Shown here: one piece after another, positions 44,576 to 52,903 of the stretch
How positions within the stretch are numbered: the stretch's first letter is position 1
Layout of the letters: each line of letters starts with the position of its first letter
Origin: an uncultured Oscillospiraceae bacterium
Lineage (GTDB): Bacteria > Bacillota > Clostridia > Oscillospirales > Oscillospiraceae
Assembly (NCBI GenBank): GCA_934655875.1
Contig: CAKUHB010000003.1
Span: forward strand, 62,001 to 126,000
Direction: 5' to 3'
Length of the DNA: 64,000 bases
Program-made: the position numbers and the translations under genes
Notes under the pieces: model-generated
What the model was told of the DNA's origin: nothing
The model's input: only the letters and a program-made list of their open reading frames with translations
Databases searched by the model: none

Positions 44576-44645
44576 GGGGCCTCCCTCGTTGGGAAGGCCC
44601 CTTGGCTCTCCCTTTGGGAGCGGCAAGAGGTGGTGCGCGCGGGGT
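44576..44645. repeat. Remnant of a palindromic intergenic repeat
   Basis: Hairpins GGGGCCTCC/GGAAGGCCCC (44576-44601) and CTCCC-TTT-GGGAG follow module C directly. They resemble the ends of the element at 47573-47706 but are incomplete. Confidence 0.4.
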
Positions 44646-44660
44646 TTGGGAGACAGGCAC

Positions 44661-44694
44661 AAAAAAGAGACCCCCGAAGGGGTCTCTCTTTTTG
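44661..44694 (-). terminator. Intrinsic terminator of the SLH-domain protein gene
   Basis: 8-bp stem 44667-44674/44679-44686 with CGAA loop; on the minus strand followed by T6 (44666-44661), and flanked by T5 for + strand transcripts. Confidence 0.88.
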
Positions 44695-44722
44695 CTAGGG
44701 ATTTCAGGTAGGAAATCTCAGA

Positions 44723-47416
44723 TTAGAAATCCAGGAAGTACAGGGCAACGATCTTGCCAGCATCATCGGTGTAGATGATAACGCTGTCGAACAGGTCGAT
44801 ATCCTTGGCTTCGAGCGGCTCAACAGTCAGGTCAGCGTTGACCAGGTACAGAGCCTTGCCAGTCAGAGCGATGCTGCGAACGTCGCCAGCGCCGATCTGG
44901 ATAGCGGACTTGTCAGCGGAGATGGAGAAGACACCCTGGTAATCAACGTGCAGCTGCTTTGCGTTGATGATATCAGCGTAAACATTGCCGTCCTTGTCGG
45001 TAGCCATCTCGAACTCGTACAGGCCCATAGCGGTGTTAGCACCCTGGTAGTCAGCGGGGACGTTGACAACAGTAGCTTCACCGTTGACATAGACAGTGAC
45101 GAGATCATACTCGCCGCTCCAGGAGAACGGAGCCCACTTTGCAACGAAGCCGATGATCTTGTCAGCAGCGTAGGTCACATCGCCGAGGTAGACAACATCT
45201 GCGTAGCCGTCTGCATCGTCATCGACATAGTCGAGGTACTGAGCGGACAGAGCGGGCAGCTTGCTGTAGCCGGTGTAGGAAGTGTACTTGCCAGCCATAT
45301 CCTCGCACAGGAAGACAGTGGATTCGGAGATGTTGATGATGCCGTACTGAGCAAAGGTCTTGTTGATATCGTCGAGGTATGCTTCACCAGCAGAGTGACG
45401 ATAGAAGCCCTTGATCATGCCAGCGCCGCCCCAGTCTTTGAAGACACCTGCGTAGGTCAGCGTGTAGACGCCGTCCTCAACAGTGTAGGAGTACAGCTGC
45501 TTTTCAGCCCAAGTGTTGAAGCGGTCGTCGGTGGAGATCGTCAGAGAGTTGATGACGAGCTTCTCATCAGCGAACGGGCCAAACTTGATGGTAGCGCCTT
45601 CGACTGCGCTTGCGTCAGTCATAACGAGGTCAGCCTTGACTGCGAACTTGCCGTTCGGGGTCTCGCTCCACATTCTGTCGATGACGAGGTACTTAGCGTC
45701 AGCGCCAACTTCCTCAGCACCAATGACGTTGCCATAGGTGTCGAAGTAGAACTTGAAGGTCTCGCCGTTGTGCAGGCGGTTCTTGGACAGATCCTGGCCA
45801 TAGATGAACATGCAGTTGTCGTTGTACTTGGTGCCGTCGATGCTGGTGGTGTTCGCATAGGTAACACCGGAAGCGCCGGTCAGCTTGCCAGTCTTGGAGT
45901 CAGCAGCAACATGCGTGACAACCTTGCTGGAACCATAGTTGATGGTCTTGTTGCCCGTGAGCGCATCCTGTGCGTCCTTCATGGAGACAGTGATGTTCAG
46001 CTTGGTGCCAACCGCATACTCGGTTGTAGAGAGATTGTAGGTGGGCATCTCGCTATCCGGCAGGTAGATGATGTCTGCGAACTCGTCACCATACTCTGCG
46101 GAGCCAGCAGGATATTCTGCATTGTTCCATCTGAGCATCCAGGCGGAGATGTCAGTGCTTTCGCCCTTAGCATGGGTCTTTCTGTTGTTAGTGTTGACCT
46201 TGTCAACATTGGCAAGGAAGGTGTGGATAGAGGTAATAACCCAACCATCTTCAGTCTTGAAGACCTGAGTCAGAGTGCCCTGGCAGCCGAACATCGTAGC
46301 CTTGCAGGTACGATCAGCGTCGTGGTTCAGCGTAATACCAGCAGCGAGCAGGGAATCATAGTAGTTACCCTTGCGCGTATCAGCCAGCTTGAAGCCGTCG
46401 ATTGCATAGTAGTTCAGCGCAGTGCCGTACTCCTTCTCGCCGTACTTGTTGCCAACAGTGCCCTTGGTGGTGTCGCCCTTGACGTAGCCGTTCAGGACAA
46501 CCTTCGTGGCCTTGTTCTCGGCAATGCCCATGTCGTTCTTCAGGATGTCGCACTCGGAAACAGCGGAAGTGTAGCTGTTGACGGGCTTGTCCATGTAGAA
46601 CTTGCTCCAGCCAGACTTGGTGCTCCAGGTGTAGCCCGGACGACGGAACTCATCAGTGTCACGGACAACCTTGCCGCCCATCTTCTCGAAGAGAGAGAAG
46701 CCAGACTGGCTCACGTTCTCGTTGGAGATGAAAGCGATGTCGAGGGTCTTGCCCGGCTTGATGACCTGGCCATACTCAACCATGTAAGCAGCCAGTGCGT
46801 TGTAGAGGATCTGAGCAGCCTCGCCGCGCTTCAGGGGCTTGATAGCCTCGAAGCCCTTCTCCATGCCGTCCAGAAGGCCGATCTCGTTTGCACGACGCAG
46901 GACGTTGATGTCCCAGCCGGTGCCGGTGTAGCCTTCCTTGGAGGTGTCGAAGCCGAGGGTGGTGAGCATCAGCTTGAGGAACTGAACGCCAGTAACCTCA
47001 CGCTTCGGCTCATAGGTGGTGGCGGTCATGCCATCAGCCAGGCCGGTGATACGGCAGTAGTTGATGTAGGGCAGAGCCCAGTTACCATTGCAGTCGACGA
47101 ACGGATTCTGTGCGTTAGCATAGAGATCAGCGATGTCGGCCTGGATGGAGCCCTTGATGGTTGCATTGTGGACAATCGCCACAATCTTAGCAGCCTGGGC
47201 ACGGGTGAAGGTCTGGTCAGCCTTGAAGGAATACTTGTCGCCATCCTTGAAGCCGTCCAGAATCTTCAGCTCGGACAGAACGTCGATAGCGTCAGCGTAC
47301 GCCTTGTACGTGTCGTTGTCAGCGTCTGTGTAGGTCTTAGCACTAGCGACGGCGATGCTGCCCATAATCATGACAACAGCCAGAACCAGCGCAAGAACCT
47401 TCTTCAGATTCTTCAT
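44723..47416 (-). CDS. SLH-domain surface (S-layer-like) protein
   Basis: 897 residues from the ATG at 47416, which follows AGGAGGAAATCCAA; the 13-codon upstream extension is rejected. Sec signal peptide MKNLKKVLALVLAVVMIMG ending ASA. Three SLH-like repeats in residues ~25-215 (YADAIDVLSELKILDGFKDG; LPYINYCRITGLADG; LRRANEIGLLDGMEKGF), each with the TRAQAAKI or REVTGVQFL or KRGEAAQIL signature, which anchor proteins to pyruvylated wall polymers. The remaining ~680 residues are Asp/Lys/Tyr-rich, beta-type, without cysteine bridges or a recognised enzyme domain. Codon use is strongly biased and lower in GC than neighbours, as for a very highly expressed protein or one of foreign origin. Own strong promoter and terminator. 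Confidence 0.88.
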   Translation of the reverse strand: MKNLKKVLALVLAVVMIMGSIAVASAKTYTDADNDTYKAYADAIDVLSELKILDGFKDGDKYSFKADQTFTRAQAAKIVAIVHNATIKGSIQADIADLYANAQNPFVDCNGNWALPYINYCRITGLADGMTATTYEPKREVTGVQFLKLMLTTLGFDTSKEGYTGTGWDINVLRRANEIGLLDGMEKGFEAIKPLKRGEAAQILYNALAAYMVEYGQVIKPGKTLDIAFISNENVSQSGFSLFEKMGGKVVRDTDEFRRPGYTWSTKSGWSKFYMDKPVNSYTSAVSECDILKNDMGIAENKATKVVLNGYVKGDTTKGTVGNKYGEKEYGTALNYYAIDGFKLADTRKGNYYDSLLAAGITLNHDADRTCKATMFGCQGTLTQVFKTEDGWVITSIHTFLANVDKVNTNNRKTHAKGESTDISAWMLRWNNAEYPAGSAEYGDEFADIIYLPDSEMPTYNLSTTEYAVGTKLNITVSMKDAQDALTGNKTINYGSSKVVTHVAADSKTGKLTGASGVTYANTTSIDGTKYNDNCMFIYGQDLSKNRLHNGETFKFYFDTYGNVIGAEEVGADAKYLVIDRMWSETPNGKFAVKADLVMTDASAVEGATIKFGPFADEKLVINSLTISTDDRFNTWAEKQLYSYTVEDGVYTLTYAGVFKDWGGAGMIKGFYRHSAGEAYLDDINKTFAQYGIINISESTVFLCEDMAGKYTSYTGYSKLPALSAQYLDYVDDDADGYADVVYLGDVTYAADKIIGFVAKWAPFSWSGEYDLVTVYVNGEATVVNVPADYQGANTAMGLYEFEMATDKDGNVYADIINAKQLHVDYQGVFSISADKSAIQIGAGDVRSIALTGKALYLVNADLTVEPLEAKDIDLFDSVIIYTDDAGKIVALYFLDF

Positions 47417-47482
47417 TTGGATTTCCTCCTGTTTTAATTTTACACATCGGGCCAAATGGCCCCCTGTGTAATTTGTACTTGC

Positions 47483-47511
47483 ATCTTAGCGCATCCGCCC
47501 CCGTTCGTCAA
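47483..47511 (-). promoter_or_regulatory. Promoter of the SLH-domain protein gene
   Basis: Minus strand TTGACG (47511-47506), 17-bp spacer, TAAGAT (47488-47483). The 5' leader contains a GGGCCATTTGGCCC hairpin (47450-47463). Confidence 0.75.
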
Positions 47512-47572
47512 GCGGTTCGCGGCGTTTGTAATTTAACTGTAACATTACGGGGGTGTGTAACAGAGAAAAGCC

Positions 47573-47706
47573 CAAAAGCCTTCCCCTGGGGGAAGATGGC
47601 CCGAAGGGCCGGATGAGGGACTGTAGGCACTATCGATACTGCAAAGCAACTATTCGGTGCATACAATCCCTCATCAGTCACGGCTTCCCACAGGGGAAGC
47701 TGTTTT
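47573..47706. repeat. Palindromic intergenic element with ~40-bp imperfect inverted ends
   Basis: Left end AAAAGCCTTCCCCTGGGGGAAG and the reverse complement of the right end AAAACAGCTTCCCCTGTGGGAAG match closely, and an inner GATGAGGGA pair is also inverted (47612-47620 with 47668-47676). No ORF. Resembles short mobile palindromic repeats common in clostridial spacers. Confidence 0.6.
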
Positions 47707-47715
47707 GGCCCCGCA

Positions 47716-47849
47716 AAAAACAGAAACCGCCACTCTGGCAAGTGACGGTTTCTAAGTCATTGACTTTGTTACTTTCCTGATCCAGAGGCCAACCGCTTGT
47801 CGAGGGGCCTTGGTTATTTTTATTATACCAATTCCCCCGGATTTGTCAA
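47716..47849. repeat. Decayed fourth module D: only the 3'/antisense half remains
   Basis: Begins within the last codons of the small gene (AACAGAAACCGCCACTC, stop TGA 47743-47745), keeps the GAAACCG/CGGTTTC stem, the ACCGCTTGTCGAGGG segment and a perfect antisense promoter (minus TTGACA 47849-47844, 16 bp, TATAAT 47827-47822). The sense promoter, leader and start codon are missing; the palindromic element at 47573-47706 abuts the break. Confidence 0.65.
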
Positions 47850-47859
47850 GGGTGCGGGG

Positions 47860-48363
47860 TCAATAGGTGCTGATGGGGAGAGATTCGTCGTCGGCGCCCT
47901 TCTGGACGCTGCGGATAACGATGTCGTAGCTATAAGTATCATTGACGTGGACGGTCACGCGGTCGCCAACTTTATGTCCCATGACGGCTTTGCCGACGGG
48001 GGATTCTTTACTGATGAGCCCCTTGAGTGCGTTCTGGCGGAGGGTGGTGACCAGCTCGATGGTCTGCTCCTCGTCGTCTTCTTCTATATAAATTGTAACC
48101 TTATCAAACAGGCCGATCTCGTCGGGCTTGGATTCCGCGTCGATGACCTTCGCGGTCTTGATCATGCGCTCGAGATAGCGGATGCGGCTGTCGTTGCGGC
48201 TTTTTTCGCGTTTGGCCGCCTTGTATTCAAAATTCTCGCTCAGATCGCCAAATTCGCGGGCGGTCTTGACGTCCTCCAGCAGCTTTGGCCGCAGCTCCAG
48301 CCGGCGGTATTCGACCTCCTGCTCCATCTTTTTGATGTCAACGGCTGTCAATTCGTCATTCAT
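47860..48363 (-). CDS. greA: Transcription elongation factor GreA
   Basis: 167 residues. N-terminal coiled coil with the tip motif REFGDLSENFEYKAAK that carries the catalytic acidic residues, and a C-terminal domain with SPVGKAVMGHKVGD. Rescues backtracked RNA polymerase. Slightly longer than the 157-residue norm. The decayed module D begins 10 bp after its stop. Confidence 0.93.
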   Translation of the reverse strand: MNDELTAVDIKKMEQEVEYRRLELRPKLLEDVKTAREFGDLSENFEYKAAKREKSRNDSRIRYLERMIKTAKVIDAESKPDEIGLFDKVTIYIEEDDEEQTIELVTTLRQNALKGLISKESPVGKAVMGHKVGDRVTVHVNDTYSYDIVIRSVQKGADDESLPISTY

Positions 48364-48489
48364 TGCTTCTGCACCTCCTGCGCGGGGTTTATTTTACTCC
48401 AATTCATGCGAAAAGTAAAACGAATTTTGATTTTTCCGCGCCGTGTGGTATGATACAGGAAAGAAACTGAACAAAGCAGGTGCATCCTT

Positions 48490-49167
48490 ATGCAAATAGA
48501 GCCTATCGCGCGCATCCAGACCGACTTTCCGACGAAATTCGGCGTCCCGCGGCAGTCCGGGCTGGCGTCCGGGCTTTTTTCCACGATCGTTTTTGAGCCG
48601 CCGTACCGCAACCCCGACTGTCTGCGGGGCATTGCGGATTTTTCCCACCTGTGGCTCATCTGGGAATTTGACAAGGTGGCCGGCGCCGGCTGGTCGCCGA
48701 CGGTGCTGCCGCCGAAGCTCGGCGGCAAAACGCGCGTGGGCGTATTTGCCACGCGTTCGCCCTTCCGGCCGAACCCGCTGGGACTTTCGTGCGTGAAGCT
48801 GATAAAGGCCGACCTCCACACGAAGAACGGCCCGGTTCTGTATGTGTCGGGCGCGGATCTGGTGAGCGGCACGCCGATCTATGACATCAAGCCGTATCTG
48901 CCCTACGCCGACAGCCACCCCGAGGCCGTCGACGGCTTTGACGGCCGACGCGACGCGGAGCCGCTCGCGGTCGTCTTCCCGCCGGAGCTGGAAGCGATGA
49001 TCCCGGAAGAAAAGCGCGAGGGGCTGCGGCAGGCCCTCGCCTGCGGGCCGATCCCCGGCTATCAGCACGACCCGGAGCGGCGGTATGGGTTTAATTTTGC
49101 GGGCTTCGACGTGCGGTTCCGGATCAGGGAACGGACGGTAACGGTGGTGGAGGTCGTGAGACTTTAG
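48490..49167 (+). CDS. trmO: tRNA (t6A37) N6-methyltransferase TrmO/TsaA-like
   Basis: 225 residues. TsaA-like beta-barrel: IEPIARIQTDFPTKFGVPRQ at the N-terminus, DFSHLWLIWEFD, FATRSPFRPNPLGLSCVKL (SAM-contacting signature), GTPIYDIKPYLPYAD, and a C-terminal subdomain. Family members methylate threonylcarbamoyladenosine-37 in tRNA-Thr. Ribosome binding site is weak (GCAGGTGC). Divergent from greA. Confidence 0.9.
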   Translation: MQIEPIARIQTDFPTKFGVPRQSGLASGLFSTIVFEPPYRNPDCLRGIADFSHLWLIWEFDKVAGAGWSPTVLPPKLGGKTRVGVFATRSPFRPNPLGLSCVKLIKADLHTKNGPVLYVSGADLVSGTPIYDIKPYLPYADSHPEAVDGFDGRRDAEPLAVVFPPELEAMIPEEKREGLRQALACGPIPGYQHDPERRYGFNFAGFDVRFRIRERTVTVVEVVRL

Positions 49168-49649
49168 ACCGGCACTGCTGCAAAGCTGATGCCCTTCTAC
49201 AGATTTGCGACTGCGGTCCAGCATTTTCTTTTGCTTCTCCAAAAGAAAACGCTGGCAAAAGAAAAAGAGCCTGAGGGGATTTCGATTTCCCCTCAGACTC
49301 CCTTAAACCGACCAAGAAAACCGCTTCGGTTTTCTTGGATCTTTCCCGCGAAATTAAGAGACCGATGCAAATGCGTACAGCCCAGCAAGTTTCGAAAGCA
49401 CCTTCTATCGACTGCAATGATTCAAAGGCAACGATCAGCAAGTTCAATACTATCCTAACGGGCGGCGCGTACCAAAGCGCTCGTAGAGTGCCCCTGTGCG
49501 AATGAAAAAGCTCGCAAATCTGTTTCCCGCCTGAATCGTACTGCGGTACAAACCCCGTACCCCACGCACTCTTTTCTCCCCTATCTTTTCTCTTGCGAGA
49601 GAAAAGATAGGGCCGTCGGAGACATCCCCGCCGATTTGCGGGTCGGATT
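49168..49649. repeat. Gene-free spacer with several hairpins
   Basis: No convincing gene in 480 bp. Hairpins: CAGCATTTTCTTTTG/CAAAAGAAAACGCTG (about 49219-49252, one mismatch), CTGAGGGGA/TCCCCTCAG (about 49271-49298), AAGAAAACCG-CTT-CGGTTTTCTT (about 49315-49337), and CCCTATCTTTTCTCT/AGAGAAAAGATAGGG (about 49577-49612). Similar in style to the 10.5-10.8 kb array. Confidence 0.5.
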
Positions 49650-50384
49650 TTAATAATCCACCCGCATCAAACACAGCCCCTGCGGGGGTGCGGTGTAGCC
49701 GGCCTGGGTGCGGTCTTTGGCTTCGAGGGCGGCTTTCACGCTCTCCGGCGTGCGCTTGCCCTGCCCGACCTCCAGAAGCGTCCCGGTCAGGATGCGGACC
49801 ATGTTTTGCAGGAAGCCGGTGCCGTGATAATTAAAATAGATATAATCCTTCCGCCGGACGATCTCGATGGAATCGACGATCCGCACGGTGGATTTTTTCA
49901 TCTGCGGGTTCGAGCAGAAGCTTTTATAGTCGTGCTCGCCGGTCAGATATTCCGCCGCGCGCTGCATGGCGGCAAGATCGGGCTGATAGTCCAGCACGGT
50001 CACGTATTTGCGGTTGAAGACCGGCTTGGTATCGCCAACATAACAGGTGTAGGTATAGAGCTTGCCGACGGCGCGGTAGCGCGCGTGGAAACGGTCGGCG
50101 GCGAGCTTCGCTTCCTGCACGCAGATATCGTCCGGCAGGTAGTGGTTCATGTAGTCGCGCACCTCGTCGGGCGTTTTTTCCGTGTCCATGTACGCGTTGG
50201 CGGCCATCGCCTTTGCGTGGACGCCCGCGTCGGTGCGGCCCGCGCCGATGACCTGCACGTCCGCGCCGCACATGCGCGTCAGGACGGCTTCGAGCTTGCC
50301 CTGAATGGTCTCACGTCCCGGCTGGCGCTCCCAGCCGGAATAGCGGGAGCCGTCATAGCTGATGATGAATTTGAAGTTTTTCAT
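49650..50384 (-). CDS. truA: tRNA pseudouridine synthase A
   Basis: 244 residues. Modifies U38-40 of tRNA anticodon stems. Seen: ISYDGSRYSGWERQPG, GAGRTDAGVHAKAM with the catalytic Asp, FHARYRAVGKLYTYTCY, GEHDYKSF, and GTGFLQNMVRILTGTLLEVGQGK. Its start overlaps the upstream zinc-finger gene by four bases. Confidence 0.95.
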   Translation of the reverse strand: MKNFKFIISYDGSRYSGWERQPGRETIQGKLEAVLTRMCGADVQVIGAGRTDAGVHAKAMAANAYMDTEKTPDEVRDYMNHYLPDDICVQEAKLAADRFHARYRAVGKLYTYTCYVGDTKPVFNRKYVTVLDYQPDLAAMQRAAEYLTGEHDYKSFCSNPQMKKSTVRIVDSIEIVRRKDYIYFNYHGTGFLQNMVRILTGTLLEVGQGKRTPESVKAALEAKDRTQAGYTAPPQGLCLMRVDY

Positions 50385-50785
50385 GCGTTCTCTTCCAGAT
50401 TCTTGGTGTACCGGCAGGCCGGATAGTTGGAGCAGCCCCAGAATTTCTGCCCCTTGCGCGCGCCGGACTGGCCGGTGCGCAGCACCATCCGCGCGCCGCA
50501 GCGCGCGCAGGTCGGCACCTCATGCGTGGCCGCGCGGCGGACATGGCGCTCCGCCGCCGTCTCGGTCGCGCCGGCGAGCTGCAAAGCGTCATAGCGGATG
50601 GCGGTGCAGCGCACCTTCATGGCGATCTCGATCGCCAGCATATCGTAAAGCCGCTTCAGCTCTCCTTCCGGCATGCCGCCGGCAAGCTTGCGGCGCAGAT
50701 ACTGCTCCGGCGTGCAGCCGACCTTTTTGCCGAATGCGTCATAGAACCGCTCGCGGTCTGTCTTGGGCTTCTTCTTCGGGTACAT
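50381..50785 (-). CDS. Topoisomerase-type C4 zinc-finger protein
   Basis: 134 residues from the ATG at 50785, picked because AAAGGAGG lies 9 nt upstream; 11 extra in-frame residues upstream are unsupported. N-terminal basic MYPKKKPKTDRERFYDAFG, a helical middle (residues ~15-85), then CARCGARMVLRTG-GQKFWGCSNYPACRYTK, the C4 finger found at the C-terminus of topoisomerase I. Likely binds nucleic acid. Cotranscribed with truA. Function unknown. Confidence 0.8.
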   Translation of the reverse strand: MYPKKKPKTDRERFYDAFGKKVGCTPEQYLRRKLAGGMPEGELKRLYDMLAIEIAMKVRCTAIRYDALQLAGATETAAERHVRRAATHEVPTCARCGARMVLRTGQSGARKGQKFWGCSNYPACRYTKNLEENA

Positions 50786-50879
50786 GTCTGTCGCCCTCCT
50801 TTTCATTACCACTATCATAGCACATCCGCCGGGCGGAAATCCACCCCGGTTTTCACGGTGTCCTCATATATAATATGTA

Positions 50880-51875
50880 TCAGCCGTCCTCCGCGCATGC
50901 GGCGCTGGCTTCCGCGGCTTCGCGGCAGAGCGCAAGATAGCTCTCGCGCACGTGTGCCGGGCCGAGGATCGCCGCGCGGCGGCCGAACGAAGCGAGCCAG
51001 CCGAAGAAATTCGGCGAGACCGCCACGTCCACCGTGCAGGTGAACGCGTCCGGCCCGTCGGGGATCAGCAGCGTCTGCCGTCCGAACCGGTCGATGACCA
51101 CGCCGGCGAGCGTCCGGTCAAAACGCAGGTGCACCTGCTCGCGCGCGCCGCCGAACATGCCGAACACGTTTTTGCCGTATTCCGACAGGTCGATGCTCCG
51201 CATCTGCGCGTCCATGTAGCGCGGCTTGTCCGTAATGGAGATCTGCGCCATCTTATCCACGCGGTAATGGGTCAGCCCATGGCGCTCGGAATGGGCGATC
51301 AGGTAATAATTTTCATCCTGCCAGCACAGCGCATACGGGCTGGCCGTGTACTTGCCCGGGCGATAGCGGCGGCTGCCGTCCAGATTCCAGTCAAAATAGC
51401 GGAACGAGATCTGGCTGTTGCGCGCGATGGCTTCGTGCAGGAGGTCGACGGAATAATAGATGCTCTCGTTCATGGTCTTGACGCGGCCGGAGACGACAAC
51501 CTGCCGCCGCAGGCTCCCGGCCTGATCGCGGCTGGCGAGCGTGCCGAGCTTCGCGATCAGCTGCATGGACTTCTTTTCCGTCAGAAAGCGGCTGGACTGC
51601 ACCGCGTCGACCAGCAGCTTCAGTTCCGGCAGCTCGAATGGCCGCGACGCGAGAAAATATCCGCCGCCCGGCCCGCGGATGCAGACGATGTCCATGCCGT
51701 ACTGCTGCAGGCAGGCAATATCGTCGTAGATGCTCTTCCGCTCCGCCTGGATGCCCTGCCGGGCCAGCGCGTCGACGATCGCCTGCGTGCTGAGCAGATG
51801 CGTCTCGTCCGACTGCTGCTCCAGAAGATCTTTGATATACAGAAGCTTCAGCTTCTGTCGTTCGCTTCTTGCCAT
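50880..51875 (-). CDS. WYL-domain transcriptional regulator
   Basis: 331 residues from the ATG at 51875 (AAGGGGG upstream). N-terminal winged helix-turn-helix (LLSTQAIVDALARQGIQAERKSIYDDIACLQQYG), WYL domain in the middle (ISFRYFDWNLDGSRRYRPGKYTASPYALCWQDENYYLIAHSE) and a C-terminal WCX extension. WYL regulators sense nucleic-acid or nucleotide ligands and often control DNA-damage or defence genes. It lies divergent from nfo (DNA repair) with 112 bp between; control of nfo is a reasonable guess. Confidence 0.87.
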   Translation of the reverse strand: MARSERQKLKLLYIKDLLEQQSDETHLLSTQAIVDALARQGIQAERKSIYDDIACLQQYGMDIVCIRGPGGGYFLASRPFELPELKLLVDAVQSSRFLTEKKSMQLIAKLGTLASRDQAGSLRRQVVVSGRVKTMNESIYYSVDLLHEAIARNSQISFRYFDWNLDGSRRYRPGKYTASPYALCWQDENYYLIAHSERHGLTHYRVDKMAQISITDKPRYMDAQMRSIDLSEYGKNVFGMFGGAREQVHLRFDRTLAGVVIDRFGRQTLLIPDGPDAFTCTVDVAVSPNFFGWLASFGRRAAILGPAHVRESYLALCREAAEASAACAEDG

Positions 51876-51987
51876 ATGCACGCCCCCTTTTCTTTGATTG
51901 TACCGAAATTCTCGCAGCACGGCAAGCGGAATTGCAGATTTTCTGAAATTATGATAAACTGTAGACAGTACTTGTTCAGGAGGGCGT

Positions 51988-52827
51988 ATGCTGTATCTCG
52001 GCTGTCATTTATCTTCGTCCAAGGGCTTTGCCGCCATGGGAAAGACGGCGCTGGCGCTGGGCGCGAACACCTTTCAGTTCTTTACGCGCAATCCGCGCGG
52101 CGGTGCAGCCAAGGCTGCCGATCCGGCGGATGCGGCGGCGCTTTGCAGGATGCAGGCGGACGGACTTCTCGGCCCGCTCGTCGCGCATGCGCCGTATACA
52201 GTCAATCCCTGCTCCAAAGACGCGCGCACGCGGGAGTTTGCGCGCGAGGTGCTTGCCGACGATTTATCGCGCATGGAGCTGCTGCCCGGCAACTTTTATA
52301 ACTTCCATCCCGGCAGCCATGTCGGGCAGGGCATTGACGCCGGGATCGCGGAGATCGCCGCGTGTCTGGACGCCGTGATGCAGCCCGGCCAGCGGACGAT
52401 GGTTCTGCTTGAGACCATGTCCGGCAAGGGAAGCGAGGTCGGCGGCCGGTTCGAGGAGCTGCGGGCGATCATCGACGCGTGCCGGTATGGAGACTTGCTC
52501 GGCGTGTGCCTTGACACCTGCCATGTGAGCGACGCGGGATATGATATCGTCCATGATCTGGACGGTGTGCTGGCTGAGTTTGACCGGGTGATCGGCCTTT
52601 CCCGCCTGCGGGCACTGCATCTGAACGACAGCAAAAATCCCTGCGGCGCGCACAAGGACCGGCACGAACGGATCGGCTGCGGGACTCTTGGCGAAGAGAC
52701 GTTCCGCCGGATCGTGAACCATCCCGCCCTGCGCGGCCTGCCCATGATCCTCGAGACGCCGAACGAGCTGCCGGGCTATGCCGCGGAAATCGCGCTGCTG
52801 CGCGGATTCTGTCAGGATCCCGTGTGA
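51988..52827 (+). CDS. nfo: Endonuclease IV (AP endonuclease)
   Basis: 279 residues, TIM-barrel with three Zn. Seen: GCHLSSSKG, ANTFQFFTRNPRG, NFHPGSHVGQGI, LLETMSGKGSEVG, GVCLDTCHVSDAGYD, LNDSKNPCGAHKDRHERIGCG, MILETPN. Cleaves abasic sites in DNA. CAGGAGGGCGT precedes the ATG. Confidence 0.95.
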   Translation: MLYLGCHLSSSKGFAAMGKTALALGANTFQFFTRNPRGGAAKAADPADAAALCRMQADGLLGPLVAHAPYTVNPCSKDARTREFAREVLADDLSRMELLPGNFYNFHPGSHVGQGIDAGIAEIAACLDAVMQPGQRTMVLLETMSGKGSEVGGRFEELRAIIDACRYGDLLGVCLDTCHVSDAGYDIVHDLDGVLAEFDRVIGLSRLRALHLNDSKNPCGAHKDRHERIGCGTLGEETFRRIVNHPALRGLPMILETPNELPGYAAEIALLRGFCQDPV

Positions 52828-52903
52828 AAACCGCGCGGATTCTTGACCTTTTCCGGCGAATATGCTACCCTGAAAAAAATAACGCAAAGGAGCCGCAGAG
52901 ACA

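Noticed and set aside
44948..47437. 829-codon + strand frame opposite the SLH-domain gene
   Set aside because: The minus-strand gene has signal peptide, SLH repeats, promoter and terminator; the + frame is a by-product of its biased codons.
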